Part shown: positions 25,001 through 39,200 of the stretch, piece after piece
Numbering within the stretch: position 1 is the stretch's first letter
How the letters are laid out: every line of letters starts with the position of its first letter
Source of the DNA: Astrocystis sublimbata
Taxonomy: Eukaryota > Ascomycota > Sordariomycetes > Xylariales > Xylariaceae
Assembly: GCA_022453515.1 (NCBI GenBank)
Contig: JAJNNY010000015.1
Coordinates: 310,001 to 374,000 of the forward strand
Direction of reading: 5' to 3'
DNA length: 64,000 nucleotides
Position numbers and translations under genes: made by a program
The notes under the pieces: generated by a model
The model's input: the letters and a program-made list of their open reading frames with translations, nothing else
The model's database searches: none
What the model was told of the DNA's origin: nothing

Positions 25001-28000
25001 GCAGTTAAATGTTGAGCGTGGCTTTGCGTCCTTATCACCGCAATCGGCGAGCAGTCGAAATTGTACTGACCGTATATCAGCTGTGCCGCAGATGACTGCA
25101 GAGAATTGGAGAAAGCGACAGGTCCGCCGGCATCTGTTCTGGCGATGCTACCTACTGAACGCTATCTTTGTCACGCGATATGTTGGACCCTGCAATGCTG
25201 AACTAGCTCACGGGTAGTCTCAACAGTGGAACCAATGGATAATAAGCATAGCCATTGAATTGATCAATATGCTTACAGAGTATAGTCGGCCCGGGGGTAC
25301 GGACGGTTCTAGTTCCATCGTCAGTCGGCCCGCGCTGGAAAGCTCTACTAGACTTCTGTACGGCGAGGTCATCGCAAAAGTCGCACTTCATCAGGTGGCC
25401 TCGAAAGGCTTACCAGCCTTGATCCAATCTTGAAGCAGAAGTAATGAGTAAGTTGAGTGATGCTCTACACCGCGTTTTAGATCTAGTGTACTGGTAGTCT
25501 TGGACGATGAGAAATGTCTTGGCGTCGAGTGGTCACGAACGAGGGGGCGTTTCTAGTGCAGATCACTCGTGATAATGTTGCAATCGTCTCGTATTGTGTT
25601 TCTCACAGGGAGATAAACACAGTCTACTCATGTCATGGGACTGAATTGCAGCGCTTGACGTAACCGGCAGTGCTTCACGCAGAGACTTCCTATGCCTATC
25701 AATCTGGTTCCAAAAGTCAAAATGCATCGTCCCAAAAAGAGTCCGTCTCAAGATTTGGCCCGCAACCAATCACTTACTAAAAGCAAGGAAAGTATTGTCG
25801 CTTCTTGACGATATTATATTACATAATCACACTAGCTTAATTCAGAATAAAGTGATGTTCTTCCGCAACTTTGCTTGGCTTGTCGTTTGTGCGGGCCACT
25901 TAACAGGTTCACAGTTGGCAAACACACATCACCGGGATGTGTCACGAACCTATCTTATTTTGACTACTTGCAATGCATCATACACTATATCTGATACTGG
26001 TCATCGTTTGAAGAAGCGCCATGTACTCACTTTCATATGGACTTTGCCTTGTCGATTGATGATTATCGGACATGTTTAATTCTCCGTAGTAGGATTTCAG
26101 CTGAGCACAGGCTTTCAGGATTCAGCAACACGCGTCATTCAGCCACCAGCTGGGCCAGTCTAATGCAATGAAGACGCGTTGCGTCCAGGATAAACCGAGT
26201 TAGAGCATAATAACGGCAATTCGTGCCGTGAAAATGCAAGTACTGCTCGTCCAAAGTTGATATGTCAAGAGTTAGGACCCATCTGGGATCCTGCTTATTG
26301 ATCATTTGGAAGACTGCCGCATAGCTGGAGTTACGTACAACGGCCGAGTCAGAACGGGTTAGAAGGATCGTTCTGGAACAAGCGCACGCGCGTGCAATGC
26401 TGTGTAAGTCGTGACTGCAAAGTCGAAGTCCCATATCCTCGTGCTGGTACACAAGCCGTTGGCCTGCCTCCTCTCACCTTAGCGCCACACCCTCGACAAG
26501 GGACTTAGTTGTTGACTCATACAGTGTCTACCTAGGTAGCTTACCGTTGCTCGCTTGCTGCTCTTTTCCACTTGATCCACGATCTCTTCACCCTAGCTCT
26601 ACCGATCCGTAGACAATCCTCTTTGCGGGTTCCGATTGTGGCATCTAGCTTTGCCGTGTGGTTCCTGTAACATCGGGTGGCCCCGCTTGAGGACCCTGAT
26701 CATCCCACCTGACCTCGTCGATGACCTCACCTTCAACCCAGACTGCTCGACACGGATACTTCGTCTATCGTCCTCGGGGATGCTGTGAGCCCAGAGCTTG
26801 GTTCACCTTCCCAGATGAGAAAATGTGGCAAGGCTCGAGATAATAGTGTACGCACCAAGTGTTTTTTACCCATTATTGTTGCTGTCGCCTCGGCGCTTGC
26901 GCCCCTTGCACAGCCTCGTTCCCATGCCAGGCGGCCAGGTAGGTGTTTATTCCGACGACTTGACTGTCTGAATGTCGAATCAACTATCGCCTTCTAACGA
27001 CTTCTGTTACATGGGCCGGAACACAATACACGGAAACTTCAGCGGCCGACCTCGTGGCGAGCTAGTCAATGCTCGTAGGGTCAAAACAGCAACACCGAGA
27101 AGTGGCTAGTGGCCCATTCACCGCTCACATAGTCACTTGACTCTTAGATGATGATCTTAAAAGATGACTATGACAGAATCGTTCGAGTGTTGGCTGGACG
27201 CTGCGACCTGCCTCGTGGATACAGCAACTCCAATGCAACCGGCCGATTCTCGCAGCTACACGAAGCAGCTACTGCCTTGTCGGCTCCGAATTGCACCTTT
27301 ATGAATTTTCAGGGACGAATACCGGTAACGAAGCTCGCTAGGAAACACTATACTTCTGCTGAGATCTAAAATGATATCTGCCGCCCTATGCGCATGCTAC
27401 GTTGCGCTGAGCAGGCTTGCGCTGAGCTAGTCAATACTTAAGCAGTGCCGTCACTACCAAATATACATCTCTAGCATTTGAAAGCACAAGTAGCGGTGTC
27501 TTCAGGCTCTCCGTGCCCCTCTAAAGTCCATCATGATATGGTTCAACCTCTTTGTGGTCTTTGCTCGACCGGTAACTAACCTTCCGAAGGCATCAGGCGG
27601 ACATCAATATACATATGTCGACCTGAAGATATACATCAAGCGCTAAGCTATCTAGGAACATAGTAACAAATGACTCATAATATTCCATCGTGGACGTTGC
27701 TGCTCCTATCGAAAGTGACTTGTAGTTTTCATAATACAAGCAGGGCGTCCTTCGCGTGTCACCACGTAGGACAGACGTATAACCGCCCGCCCTGGCGCAG
27801 ATTCTCGAACATGAACGAACTATCGAGCAAAGAGATTTGGTCATCGCACAGAGCACGCCAAAACATATCATATTTCATTATGTATATGCGGTTTGCCAGC
27901 GGTAGTTCCCGTAAGCACAATTCGGCGGACATAATCAACTCCTCTTTTGGTAAGTCATTACTATAGCATACTGGTCTAGGTAAAATAGTCGAGAAATAAA

Positions 28001-30690
28001 ACTTCTATTATTATTCTGAGAAGATAAGTATATCCAAATTGATCTTTACGCTTCGTCGATGCTACGAAGTACCATTTCTCCATCGTAGTCAATGATGTCG
28101 GCTATTTATCGTATCCGTTGCGTTTAGACCCTGCTCAGACGACGCCGTCGTCAATCTATACAGGAGACTACTGCATGCCGCTGCAGCCAAGCCTTTTGAG
28201 TCTTGCACATTGGTCGACTTGCAGCTGCTCTGCGGCCATCAGGGACATGGATAGACGATCTGTCCTGCCAGTGTACGCGCTAGGTCAAACGCGTTTCAGC
28301 TGTCAGAACGACTGACGGTCAGCTAGACAGACAGGATACAATATATCTCGATTCTCCACTCACCCGCAAAGTGGGCGTTACGGACCTCGCACAAGAAGTC
28401 ATACCCACATCCGTCGCACCCGCTAGTATGAGATGTGATCTCTCGAATGAGATTGGTCACTCCAAATGTCTTGACCCTGCACTCACGGAGCAATGAATTG
28501 CGCGGCACATCCCCAAACGCGTCGCCGAGCTCCTACTCTTCTTGACTGGAACATCGGCAATGGGGTGCAAAGTGGAAACTGAACAGGAAAGCGTGTAAAT
28601 ATGCACTTGGAACTTTTGTACTTGTTACAAGTATCAAGGCCCGATACAATAGAGCTAGATACCTACGTCGTTGGGTGGTGCATAACAATTGAGATATGAC
28701 CCTAGTTGATATGGGTGAACATATATCTGGAGGAGTTATCTACAGACCTCATTGGCCGACAAGATCTACGCTATCAACCACATGAATGATAGTCGATACG
28801 CCACAGCTGAATAATGACAAGACCGGCATAAACCGCTGCTGACAAGAGGCAAGCCTCTCGAGCACATCCGACTTAGCTAGCATCAACGGCCATCGACGGC
28901 CACTTCCAATGCCACAACGTTGAGGTTTTTTTTGGCTGCCTCAACCGCTGAATGGATACCATAGAATCGGGCTCTTTGGATGCCTAATTTAGACATAATG
29001 ACTCGCTTTGCAATCCCGCAGGTTGCAGCCGTTTCAAGTCGCAGCTTTTGCCGATGAATATAGACTTGCAAGTTCCTTGCCTGTTTGTCCAATTTCAAAT
29101 GATGTTTTTGTCAGACCACCTGCTCCATCACTCTTCTTCGCAACGACCGCAATTCGGGAGAAGAGCGGACCGTACGACCAGTGACTTCTATTACAGCCAA
29201 GCCGAAGGAAAAATAGCAGTTGCTTGGTCGTATCATCTTGCTCCTTGCGCTGCCCTGCGATGGGCCCATTCCATCGTCTACCCCTCACTTCGCGGGCAAA
29301 AGCTTCTACACATAGGCTACGACTTGCCTTTTTGCCCGACCCGACTCTCGCAGTTTGCGGAGGTTTGGACAAAAGTGAGCTCACATCCGCCGCCCTCGGT
29401 CTCTGACAGAGAGATGCCGGTATCAGGAAGCGTTGTCCGGGCATTCCTCAGGTGACTCAGTCGGTCTCTGATAGATTGCGGGAGGTCTACTTTTTTCTGC
29501 TGTCGAGGCCCAGAACTTGGGTGCAGAAGACAACCCATCCCGCGCTGTTTCCACGAGAGGGTGTGAAGCATGGGGCACGAAGTGGAATGGCAGCGGCCAC
29601 TCAGAGGGCGGAGGCACGAGGCACGACCAGGGGCATGCGGCTTGGGGGCGCGGCCATTGGTCTACGTCGTTGCCATGAGCAGAACATGAGGTCTCGCCAT
29701 CCAACCAGCTGACACCCATCCTCGCCCATCGACGCTGGGAACCCGGCTCCAACCCCAGACCGGCCTGCAAATGAGCGGCCAGCTTGGCGTTTGGAACATC
29801 TCCATCCTGGTCTCCATCCTGATCTCCATCCTGGACCCCCAGCCAGGCCCCCCTAGTCAGAAGTCAGAACCCAGTCTCCTGTCCTTGCGAGTCCCACAGT
29901 CCCACTCCGAAGGCATGCCCAGCCAAGCCGCCATGCCCTCCTCGCTCACGTCAAATGCCATGTTCGCTGCGACTTACATGTACAGACTTACATACAGCAG
30001 CCGAGCAATATCGAGATACCTACATACATCCACATGTATCTCCCAGATGGCCTTGCAGCAGAGCCGTGCATCCCCCATATTTCCCTCTCTCTCTCGTCCC
30101 CATCGGCGTTGCGACCTGGCTTCTGCGCAGAAGTCGGTATGACTTTGCGTCGCTTCGCTCTCGGCGATGCGACGCTGCATCGAAATAATGGGCCAGCCAC
30201 TTATCATGTCGTGTTATTGCGGCTTGCTCGTGAATCCCCCCTTCAAGTCCCCTCTTGCATCTCAATACATCCTCCTCGCTCCGAATCAGCCGAGCCTAGC
30301 TTTAGCTCGTCGATCTACTATAGTAGTCGAGTATCTACTTACCTATTAGCGTCAGCCTCTCCCAGCGCCTTTTACGAGGCGTTTCGACCCTTACACTTAC
30401 ACATACTCTGGAACTTCTGGCTGGTCCGTTCCGTTGGTCAGCACAGCCAGGGAGCAACGGGAACCAACGGCGAGCGCAACGGACGCCCGGTCTTGGTGCA
30501 ATAGCTAAATTTGGTATATTCGCCCGGCGGCGCCCACCCAAAAGACGCCAGGCCAGAAGCCTCCTTCGGCAGTCGGTTTTGCATCTCAGGTTTGACGTCT
30601 GGCCTGCCACACGGTACTGAGAGGCTTGGCTTGCAAGGTGTGCACTCCACGATCTGGGATTCATCCCACCAAGCCCACCTGGCTACTTTA
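22081..30690. other. Gene-free block without the usual microsatellites
   Basis: This 8.6-kb block looks different from the DNA on either side. ACCT/ACTT tracts are almost absent apart from a small one near 24380, and base composition is even. Many short open frames of 60-130 codons occur on both strands, but none has a complete start-to-stop structure with motifs. It may be decayed coding or mobile-element DNA. The one fragment with a suggestive motif (24996-25218) is listed separately. No terminal repeats or transposase motifs were seen. Confidence 0.5.
24996..25218 (+). pseudogene. Possible fragment resembling a fungal transcription-factor middle domain
   Basis: A 74-codon open stretch contains RRHLFWRCYLLNA (about 25117-25155), which resembles the RR-x-x-FW-x-CY-x-L signature of the fungal-specific transcription-factor domain found C-terminal to Zn2Cys6 fingers. 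An acceptor-like TTTGCAG lies just before it. A donor-like GTAGTC follows at about 25214, with an acceptor-like TTACAG near 25278. No Zn2Cys6 finger, start codon or continuous exon chain was found around it. It could be an exon relic or a chance match. Confidence 0.2.
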
Positions 30691-30915
30691 GCTTAGCTAC
30701 GTACATCCTTAGCCACCCGTCCATCCACACACTCACTCTACACTTACTAGTAGTTAAGCTAAGGACATACATCGTGACACCTCGAACACTCGAGGTTTAC
30801 TTAGGGTAGGTGGGTATTACGACGGTATATACCTAGATAGTTAGTAGATATTTTGCCTACAAGATTTACAAGTAACCTACCTACCGACCTGTTCGCCCGT
30901 TGCTTGTGCATATCA

Positions 30916-30934
30916 CAGCAGCAGCAGCAGCAGC
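30916..30934. repeat. (CAG)6 microsatellite
   Basis: Six uninterrupted CAG units in non-coding DNA. Confidence 0.9.
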
Positions 30935-33022
30935 GCGGGTGAACCCCTGCTACCCGCACTTGCAGCCTCCCTCCCTCCCACAAACCCACGTCCCAACTCC
31001 TGTAACTAACCACTTACACCATTAGTCTCGTACTGTAGTAGCAACCGACAGACAGACAGTCGACGATGAGTCAAATCAGCCCATCTATCTGCCTACATAT
31101 CGATCCTACACAAATACAGCCCCCCTTGATAATAACGAACTTCCTTTTAGACTTTCCCTTCCCTGCCCTGTCCTGCCATCCATCTACCGGTACCGATGCG
31201 ATGCGATATGATATGTACGGTTAGGTAACCCTCCCCTCCCTCCACCCCCTTCGCTCTGTTCCGATATGCACCTTTGGGTCGCGTCCTATCCCCGGCTCGT
31301 GCGCCCACAGCCCTAGACAGTGCAATACCTGCAGATCTTATCAACCCATCCATCCATCCATCCACCACCGTGCAGACCGCTTTGGCTTTGTAGAGGAGGA
31401 GAGAAAGTGGGAGCAATGACGTAATGGTGGTAGATTGGCCGCTAAGCAGTTGTAGTGTATTCCGCGTGCATTAGCGAAGACCTCGCCAGATCGTCGAAGC
31501 GGTTTTGTACCATACATACCATACCATCCACACAGGCATACATACCATACAACCCTTACACTTACACACACTAATTAAGTCCGACAAGTCCTTCACCGAC
31601 ACCTCAAACATGCATCAATTGGGATAGGTGAGATCTCGGGAGCTTAAACTCTACTACTGTACAGTACTACCTGCATTTCGCTAGCCTTAGTCCTGGTGTT
31701 GGGGCTGGCTAGCAGACATCATTCCAAGGTTTTGTTTTGTTTTGTCTGCTCGTTACCACATATACCATACTACTACTTCGACTCGAGAAAGAGAGGAAGC
31801 GGTGAACAAACAACATGAAGAATCTTTATCCATGATATTTATCTAGCGCCAACGATGCACGACATACCACAGTACAGTACGCTAACATGATTTGCCTAAC
31901 TTAGTAGGTCCTCATCTATCTGAAGGTGAAGGGGAACACACGGCATCGTGCTACAGCATTTCATCGGATGGCCTTCCCCAGGACCCGTGTTGCACATTAG
32001 GCACACGTTTAGCAAGTATGTATGTAGGACCAATCCATCGACTCACAGGGAGGCACGGAGGTACCTAAGCTTCTGCCAAGCCCAGATGTTCTGATCTAGC
32101 GTCAATAGACTACTATAATTGTACTACCTTACTTTACTCTCTTTCACATGACTATGAATTGAAGGAAGTTCTTGACCGAGAAAATACGAATCCACCGTTT
32201 AGCAGAGGAATGACCTGATGCCTTTACCCTAAGATTCTCAAGTCGTGATGCCTCAGAGATATACGTACTGTAGATGCCTTCCAGCAGGGCAGGGCATCAT
32301 CAGGGGTCTGGTTGTTAGCGAGGCCTAGGTGGATATTCCACATTCCTCGACCGGAAACGCCTCGTATCGTAGGTACCCTTGTTTAGCATTGGCACTGCAA
32401 AGGATCAAAATGTAGGCATATATGTATGTATGTATGTACACAAATTATTAATTGCTAGCACCAGCAAGGTCAGAACTTTAGACAGTGCAACGGCCGAGCA
32501 CCTTCACCTTCTCCATATCGACAGCCATCGTATGACTCAGAAGACACGATAATGGATCAAACCCACCACGTCCCAGAAGTTCGCACTGCATGTACAGTAG
32601 TGTGTAGGTGTATGATACCAAGATAATAGAGTTCTAGTTCCTTCTAGTTGTTCAACGACGCCTCTTGTTTGCTGCCTATCAGGAGGCTAGGATGTTAGGT
32701 AGGAGGACGTTTCTCTCCTTTATCTGAAACACACATCAACCTCCACCAGCATTCACGAATTCTCGAATCGTCTCTATCGCCCAATAAAAAAACAGACAGA
32801 CCGACCGACAGACTAACAGGTAGCCAACACGCAAAGACGAGTCGACGGGGCCCAGAACTACCTATTTGATCTAATACCACGCCATTCTCGCCAATCGATC
32901 TCGTCACGCGGACTTTCAGGGTACTACGCGAGATGGATGGACAGACAGACAGACATTACTACGACGCGAGATGGAGACTAGAGCGTAGCGTGCGTTGTCG
33001 AACCGGGTCCTTTTCGACGAGG

Positions 33023-33046
33023 TCTTGCTCTTGCTCTTGCTCTTGG
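33023..33046. repeat. (CTTGCT)n hexanucleotide repeat
   Basis: About four tandem CTTGCT-type units. Confidence 0.85.
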
Positions 33047-34194
33047 TTTTCTCCTCTCACCTAGCCTCTCCTGTGTAAGTAGGGTAGATAAGTTAGTACA
33101 TAAGGCGAAGGTCGTATTCCAGATGAAGAAAACGTCGATCTCGAACAGGCGAGGCCTTCCCGGCGTTCCTGTGGCTCCTGGCTCCACGCCGCAGAAGGAG
33201 AACTATAGCCGATCTCGGTGACACAGCCTTTTTCTTTCTTTTGTCCTTTCTTTCTTCACACACACACGCAGGCGCGTGACTGGTTCGAGACAGGCAGACA
33301 TATGAGACATTGTTTAGTATCTCCTGGCGTGTGCCTGTGCCGGTGCCGAGGTGGCTCAGCATGGCATGACATTGCACCGCATCGCCTCGCAGCACACTCA
33401 GATAAGATCGATCATGCGAGTGGCGAGTGGGTGGCTGCGCGAATGTCAACACACAAACACACACACTTCTCTATCCCATCTTCTTCAAACGCTCTGACTC
33501 CTTCTGTCCAACATGGAGCAGAACAGGGTGTGGTAGCTAGGCAGCTAGGTAAGTAAGTAAGTGAGTAGATAGACAATTACCTAGTACAGCAGCTCGTGGC
33601 TCGTGGTCCCTCTTCCCCCTCTCTTTCGCACCCCACACCGCAATCGCAACCGCACATATACCCGCACGCACACAGCTATACACACACACTCACAGGGCTT
33701 TTTGAAATAGGTAAACGCGCGTAAAAGGCATGGGGAAAACCCGCCTCGCTTCGCTTGCGCTTGCGCTTGTGCTTGACTGACCGACTGAGTGAGTCATAGC
33801 GAGGTGGGTTCATGTGGCTGCAGTAGTTTACATGTCAGTTCGGTACAACCACCGCCACGAGTAAAGGCGTACATAGTTCGTTCGTGCTTTGCATTTGCAT
33901 AGTATGTATGTGTGTATGTATGTCCTCACACAACCAGACTCGCCAATATGGCAGAAATGTCCGGTTGAATGGCGCCGATCATATGACTGTCAGAGGCCCC
34001 CTTGAAGCTTCAGATGACAAGATGACGGGATGGGTCAAGTTCTCGTCTTGTCTTGTCTTATCTGGTCTTGTCCTCTCCTCGTATTCACGATGCAAGGGAG
34101 AGAGAGAGAAGAGAAAGCCTGTGCTCATCTGCATTGGAGGAGTGGCGTGGCTGGTGTTGTAATGACGCGGGCGTTCTCGGTGGCGAGGGGAGGG

Positions 34195-34219
34195 AACGCA
34201 ACGCAACGCAACGCAACGC
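34195..34219. repeat. (AACGC)5 pentanucleotide repeat
   Basis: Five perfect AACGC units. Pentanucleotide runs are otherwise rare in this window. Confidence 0.92.
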
Positions 34220-34819
34220 GTGTGTTGCGTCATAGGCTGTGGCACTGTAATATCAATAATAGTAAACATGAACATGAGCATTCTGAAATGGTGGGAAGAC
34301 TTTCATACGTTAGGGCAGGGCAGATACAAGAACAGGCACAACATCAACAACAACGACAACTGCAGTTGCAGTTGCAGCAGTAGCTCGGCACCGTTTTCGT
34401 CGATGGCGTCTTGGGGCGTGGAGCAGGATTGCTGCACAAGACTCCCTTTCCAGGCAAGCCGTAGTCATCCAGAGTCGGGATCTCGCACGAAAGATGCTGC
34501 GGCGATGCGGCGCACATGGTGGAGGGAGGGATGGGATGACATGGACTCCAGAACACACACAAGCTGCAGATGGAGTTGGAAGTGGAAAAGGGTGGTGGTC
34601 TGGTCTTGTGGTGTTGCAACGCGCCGCGCGCGCCGGCTGCCTGTCCGCGCTGGATCATGGATGGAGATCGTTGCAGTCGCACATGTGGTGTTGAGTTGCA
34701 TACATACTGCGCTGCGCAACCCGCCCATATCGCGTAGCTTGACATAATTAACCATGCCATCCTATCGCGTCTCTTTTCTCTTCCAGCAACTGGTCCGGCT
34801 GGGCTTCCGCCGCACGACA

Positions 34820-34837
34820 CAGCAGCAGCAGCAGCAG
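34820..34837. repeat. (CAG)6 microsatellite
   Basis: Six uninterrupted CAG units in non-coding DNA, a second tract of the same length as the one at 30916-30934. Confidence 0.9.
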
Positions 34838-36205
34838 CAAGGGATGTCCACAAGCGGCCATCCGGCTTCCAGATAGTGCTTGTGCCAGGCGTGTCTCCAT
34901 CCTTCCGTGGATATGGGTGCCCATCTCTGATCATGACATGTCGACCCGGAACTTTTCTGTTCATGACCGTGGGACCTGATGGATTGTGTGTCGGCGGTGG
35001 CGTGGCGATCTCACGCATGCATATCATCGTTGCGTTCTGCGAAGAGTCGCGTTTTGCCCAGCTGTAAACAAGTTGGCCAAGGGGGCAAAATGGTGTAAGA
35101 GTGGCCTGAGAGATGGTGGGCTCTGCCTTGATTCGGCGACTTAATTAACGTACATCGAATTGATTGCAAACTGCTGCATCTGCATGGTCGCTCTCGCTAC
35201 CCACTCGGATCCAGAAGTGGTTCCATGATGCAGTAGCATCCAACATACCTTACCTTACCTACCTTACCTACATCGCCTATCCTCCTACCTTAAATCCTGC
35301 AGTGGGGTTCGCGATGGAGGCGCCGATGAAGTTCGTATAAGTGCAAATTCCCGAAATATACCTGAGACATTGATTGACCAGACATATCGAGACCACCAAG
35401 TCAGTTGATACTAGGTATCACGCACGATTCAAACCGTAACAAGCAAGGATGAACATTTGAACTTTGAAGGATTGACCAAGGTACCTAACCTGCTGGTAGG
35501 TATATTGAAACTGCTCCTAATTCCAAGGTTTAGGTTGGTAGGTATGTGCAGAAAACGTCGCAAAGGATTGTAGCAGTCGCATTTGTAGGTGTGCATCCCG
35601 AATTAGCCTATCATTCGTGCGTTTAGTTTTAAACTCTCGGAGATTTTTTACTGCTGCTGCTGCCAACAAGGGAAGCAAGCTAGTGAGGAGTGCAGTGCTG
35701 GTGATCGTGAATTGGCTTCCAATCGTTTGCGCTGTTGGAATTGAGCATGCAATGCAGTCCTAATCCAAATTCAACTTGGAAGCTTGGAGATTGAAAGTGA
35801 CCTGGCCATGCCTGGCCTGCCACATCTGGACGCCAATGCGCACAGACCTATGCGGGCCGCTGGCGGGTGCGAGACGATGAGCGATGAGCGAATGGCGGGG
35901 TTGATAGCGATAAGCGGCAATGCTAAACAGGCGCCAGTCAGGCGCCAGACAGACGCGCTGCTGCTGCTGATTCCAAGCCCCAGTTTGCCTAGCCCGCCTG
36001 ATTTGCCCAATTGACGCTATCATTTTTTTGGTCGGCCAAATCTCAGTATCGCGACCCTACGCCATTCACGCTATGAGATGAGTGCATCATCAATCAACAC
36101 ATCGCCAACCCACCTCATCACCCAAATCTCACACCAGACCGATTCGGAATACACAAAGATAAAATCATCTATCTCATTTGGGCACAGGCAAACGAGACGA
36201 GCACA

Positions 36206-39200
36206 ATGACGAGTCTCAAAAGAGCCGTCAATACGGACCCTGCTGCGTCCAATCTCTCCAGCAAGGTGTATGTGAGGTCGACCAAAAGTGGCAAGGTCCA
36301 GAAAATTGTACGCGAAGTTTACCTACGACAAGACATCCCATGCTCATCACAACTCTGCTCGACATGTCTTGTTACAGCACCCAGAAGTGCTGCTGGTGTT
36401 GGTGAGTTTCTTTCCATCCACATCCAATCAATCTATCACCGCACCAAGCTCGTCGCGACTGACCCTCATCACAGTGAGCCCCTTCGTGCTCTCGGATAAG
36501 CCAGCGGGCACCAAAGCCTATCCTCAGGGACACTATCTCATCCCAGACACAAATGCGTTGTTGAACGCCATGGATCTGTTTGAGCAAGGCTCTGCCTTCT
36601 TCGACGTCATCGTTCTACAGACTGTTCTCGAGGAACTACGCAACAGATCATTACCTTTGTACAACAGACTCATCGGGTTAACAAAAAGTCAAGAGAAGAG
36701 ATTCTATGTCTTCTTCAACGAATTTCGCCTGGAGACGTACGTCAACCGTGAGCCGGACGAGAGCATCAATGACCGCAACGACCGCGCTGTGAGACGCGCG
36801 ACCAAGTGGTATAACGACCACCTAGGCCAGACCAAGTCAAAGAAGGTACCAGTCACAGTCATGCTGTCCGACGACAGGGGCAACCTAGAGAAGGCAAAAG
36901 AAGACAATGTTCCCGCTATCAAGTTACGCGACTACGTCTCGGGCCTCAAGGATGCCGAGCGACTGCTGGACATGATCGCCGAGTCACAGGAGCGCGTCGC
37001 TTCTAAGGAGAAGGCGACCGCATTCCTCTACCCGGAACACGCCACCTTGTCCAAGATGATGACTGGCGTGAAGAGCGGCATGCTGCATCAGGGCATATTC
37101 AATGTGTCACCGTACAACTACCTCGAGGGTTCCATCAAGGTCCCTGCTTTCCCGAAACCACTCATCATCCTGGGCAGAGATAACATCAACCGGTCCGTGG
37201 ACGGAGACGTGGTAGTGGTTGAGGTGCTACCGCAGGACCAGTGGAAGGCGCCTTCGACCAAGATCATCGAGGAGGACGCTATCACGAAGAACGAGAACGC
37301 CGACAACGACGACGGCGCCGTGGACGTCGTCTCAGAAAAGGAACGACGGGCGCTCCAGGAGCAAGTGAGGAAGACGCAAGGCCTAACCAGTGAAGGGAGA
37401 CTACAGCCTACCGCCAAGGTGGTTGGTGTTATTAAACGTAACTGGCGGCAGTACGTCGGGCACGTGGACCCGTCCTCAGTCAGTTCGACGGCCAAGCAGG
37501 GCCGGAAGCAGGAAAGTGTGTTCCTGATCCCGATGGACAAGAAAGTCCCCAAGATTCGGATACGGACCCGGCAGGCTGGCGAGCTGCTCGGAAAGCGCAT
37601 CCTGGTCACCATAGATGCCTGGGACCGCGAATCCAGACACCCCGTTGGTCATTTTGTCCGATCGCTGGGCGAATTGGAGACAAAAGCTGCAGAGACCGAG
37701 GCACTGTTACTCGAGTATGACGTGCAGTACCGACCGTTCCCCAAAACCGTCCTCGACTGTCTGCCCAAGGAGGGCCACGGCTGGAAAGTGCCCGCCAGCA
37801 CAGACGACCCCGGCTGGAAGGACAGGGAGGATCTCAGGGGTCTCCTGATCTGCAGCATCGACCCTATCGGCTGCCAGGATATCGACGACGCGCTCCATGC
37901 GAAGGCGCTCCCGAACGGCAACTTCGAGGTCGGCGTGCACATTGCCGACGTGTCGCATTTCGTGAAGCCGGCCAACGCCATGGACACGGAAGCCAGTATA
38001 CGTGGCACCACCGTCTACCTAGTCGACAAGCGCATCGACATGTTGCCCATGCTCCTGGGCACCGACCTGTGCTCCCTGAAGCCCTACGTGGAGCGCTACG
38101 CCTTCTCCGTGCTGTGGGAGCTGAGCCCGTCGGCCGACATCGTCGGCGTGCGCTTCACCAAGTCGGTCATCAAGTCGCGCGAGGCCTTCAGCTACGAGCA
38201 AGCGCAGCTGCGCATCGACGACGCCTCGCAGCAGGACGATCTCACCACCGGCATACGCACGCTGCTAATGCTCTCCAAGAAGCTGAAGCAGAAGCGCATG
38301 GACGCCGGCGCCCTGTCCCTCTCGTCGCCCGAGGTGAAAGTGCAGATGGAGTCGGAGACCTCGGACCCCATCGACGTCAAGACCAAGGAGTTGCTCGACA
38401 CCAACTCCCTCGTCGAGGAGTTCATGCTGCTCGCCAACATCAGCGTCGCGCGCCGCATCCACGAGTCCTTCCCGCAAACAGCCATCCTGCGCCGCCACGC
38501 GCCGCCTCCGAAAACCAACTTCGATGAGCTAGCTAACCAGCTCAAAGTCAAGCGCGGCATGGAGCTGCACACGGACTCTTCGAAGGCCCTCGCCGACTCC
38601 TTGGATAAATGCACCGATCCCCAGGAGCCGTTCTTCAACACCCTTGTGCGCATCATGGCTACGCGCTGCATGATGTCGGCTGAGTACTTCTGCGGAGGCA
38701 TGTTCTCGTACCCCGAATTCCGCCACTATGGTTTAGCTTCCGAGATCTACACGCACTTCACCTCGCCCATCCGCCGGTACGCGGACCTGGTCGCGCACCG
38801 CCAGCTCGCGGCCGCCATTGGCTACGAGGCTATGCATCCGGCTGTGCGCGCTAAGGGAAGGCTCGAGGCTGTGTGCAAGAATATCAATGTGCGCCACAGA
38901 AACGCGCAGCTTGCGGGAAGAGCGAGTGTGGCGTATTATGTGGGGCAGTCTCTTAAGGGACGCGTTGCGGAGGAAGATGCGTTTGTTATGAGGATCTTTA
39001 GTAATGGCTTTGTGGTGCTGGTCCCGAGGTTTGGGATCGAGGGGCTGATTAGATTGCGCGATCTGGCGGAGACGGAACCGGAGAGTACGTTTGATGCGGA
39101 CGAGTATGTACTTAGGTGTGAGGGGAGTTGGGAGGGCGTCGTGGAGTTGTTTATGAAGGTTAGGGTTAGGATTCGGGATGTCAAGGATGAGGCGACGGGG

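Larger units (their letters stand above)
30691..36205. other. Gene-free, microsatellite-rich intergenic region upstream of DIS3
   Basis: No supported gene is seen. The region holds CAG tracts (30916-30934, 34820-34837), TATG tracts (around 32419-32438), a CTTGCT hexanucleotide run (33023-33046), AACGC pentanucleotides (34195-34219), CA-rich runs near 33660-33695 and ACCTT runs near 35245-35270. The frame at 34344-35027 (-) is open but runs through the trinucleotide tracts and has no domain. The last few hundred bases, CA-rich from about 36080, are the likely promoter and leader of DIS3. Confidence 0.6.

Noticed and set aside
26135..26452. 105-codon minus-strand open frame with protein-like composition
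   Set aside because: Starts with GTG and has no ATG in context; no motif that I can name. It may be decayed coding DNA, but this cannot be supported.
34344..35027. 227-codon minus-strand open frame
   Set aside because: Runs through CAG and other simple repeats, with poly-Ala and Cys-rich runs from them; no domain or splice continuation.
39155..39170. TTAGGG-like telomeric units
   Set aside because: Only two imperfect units and they lie inside the DIS3 coding sequence, encoding conserved C-terminal residues.
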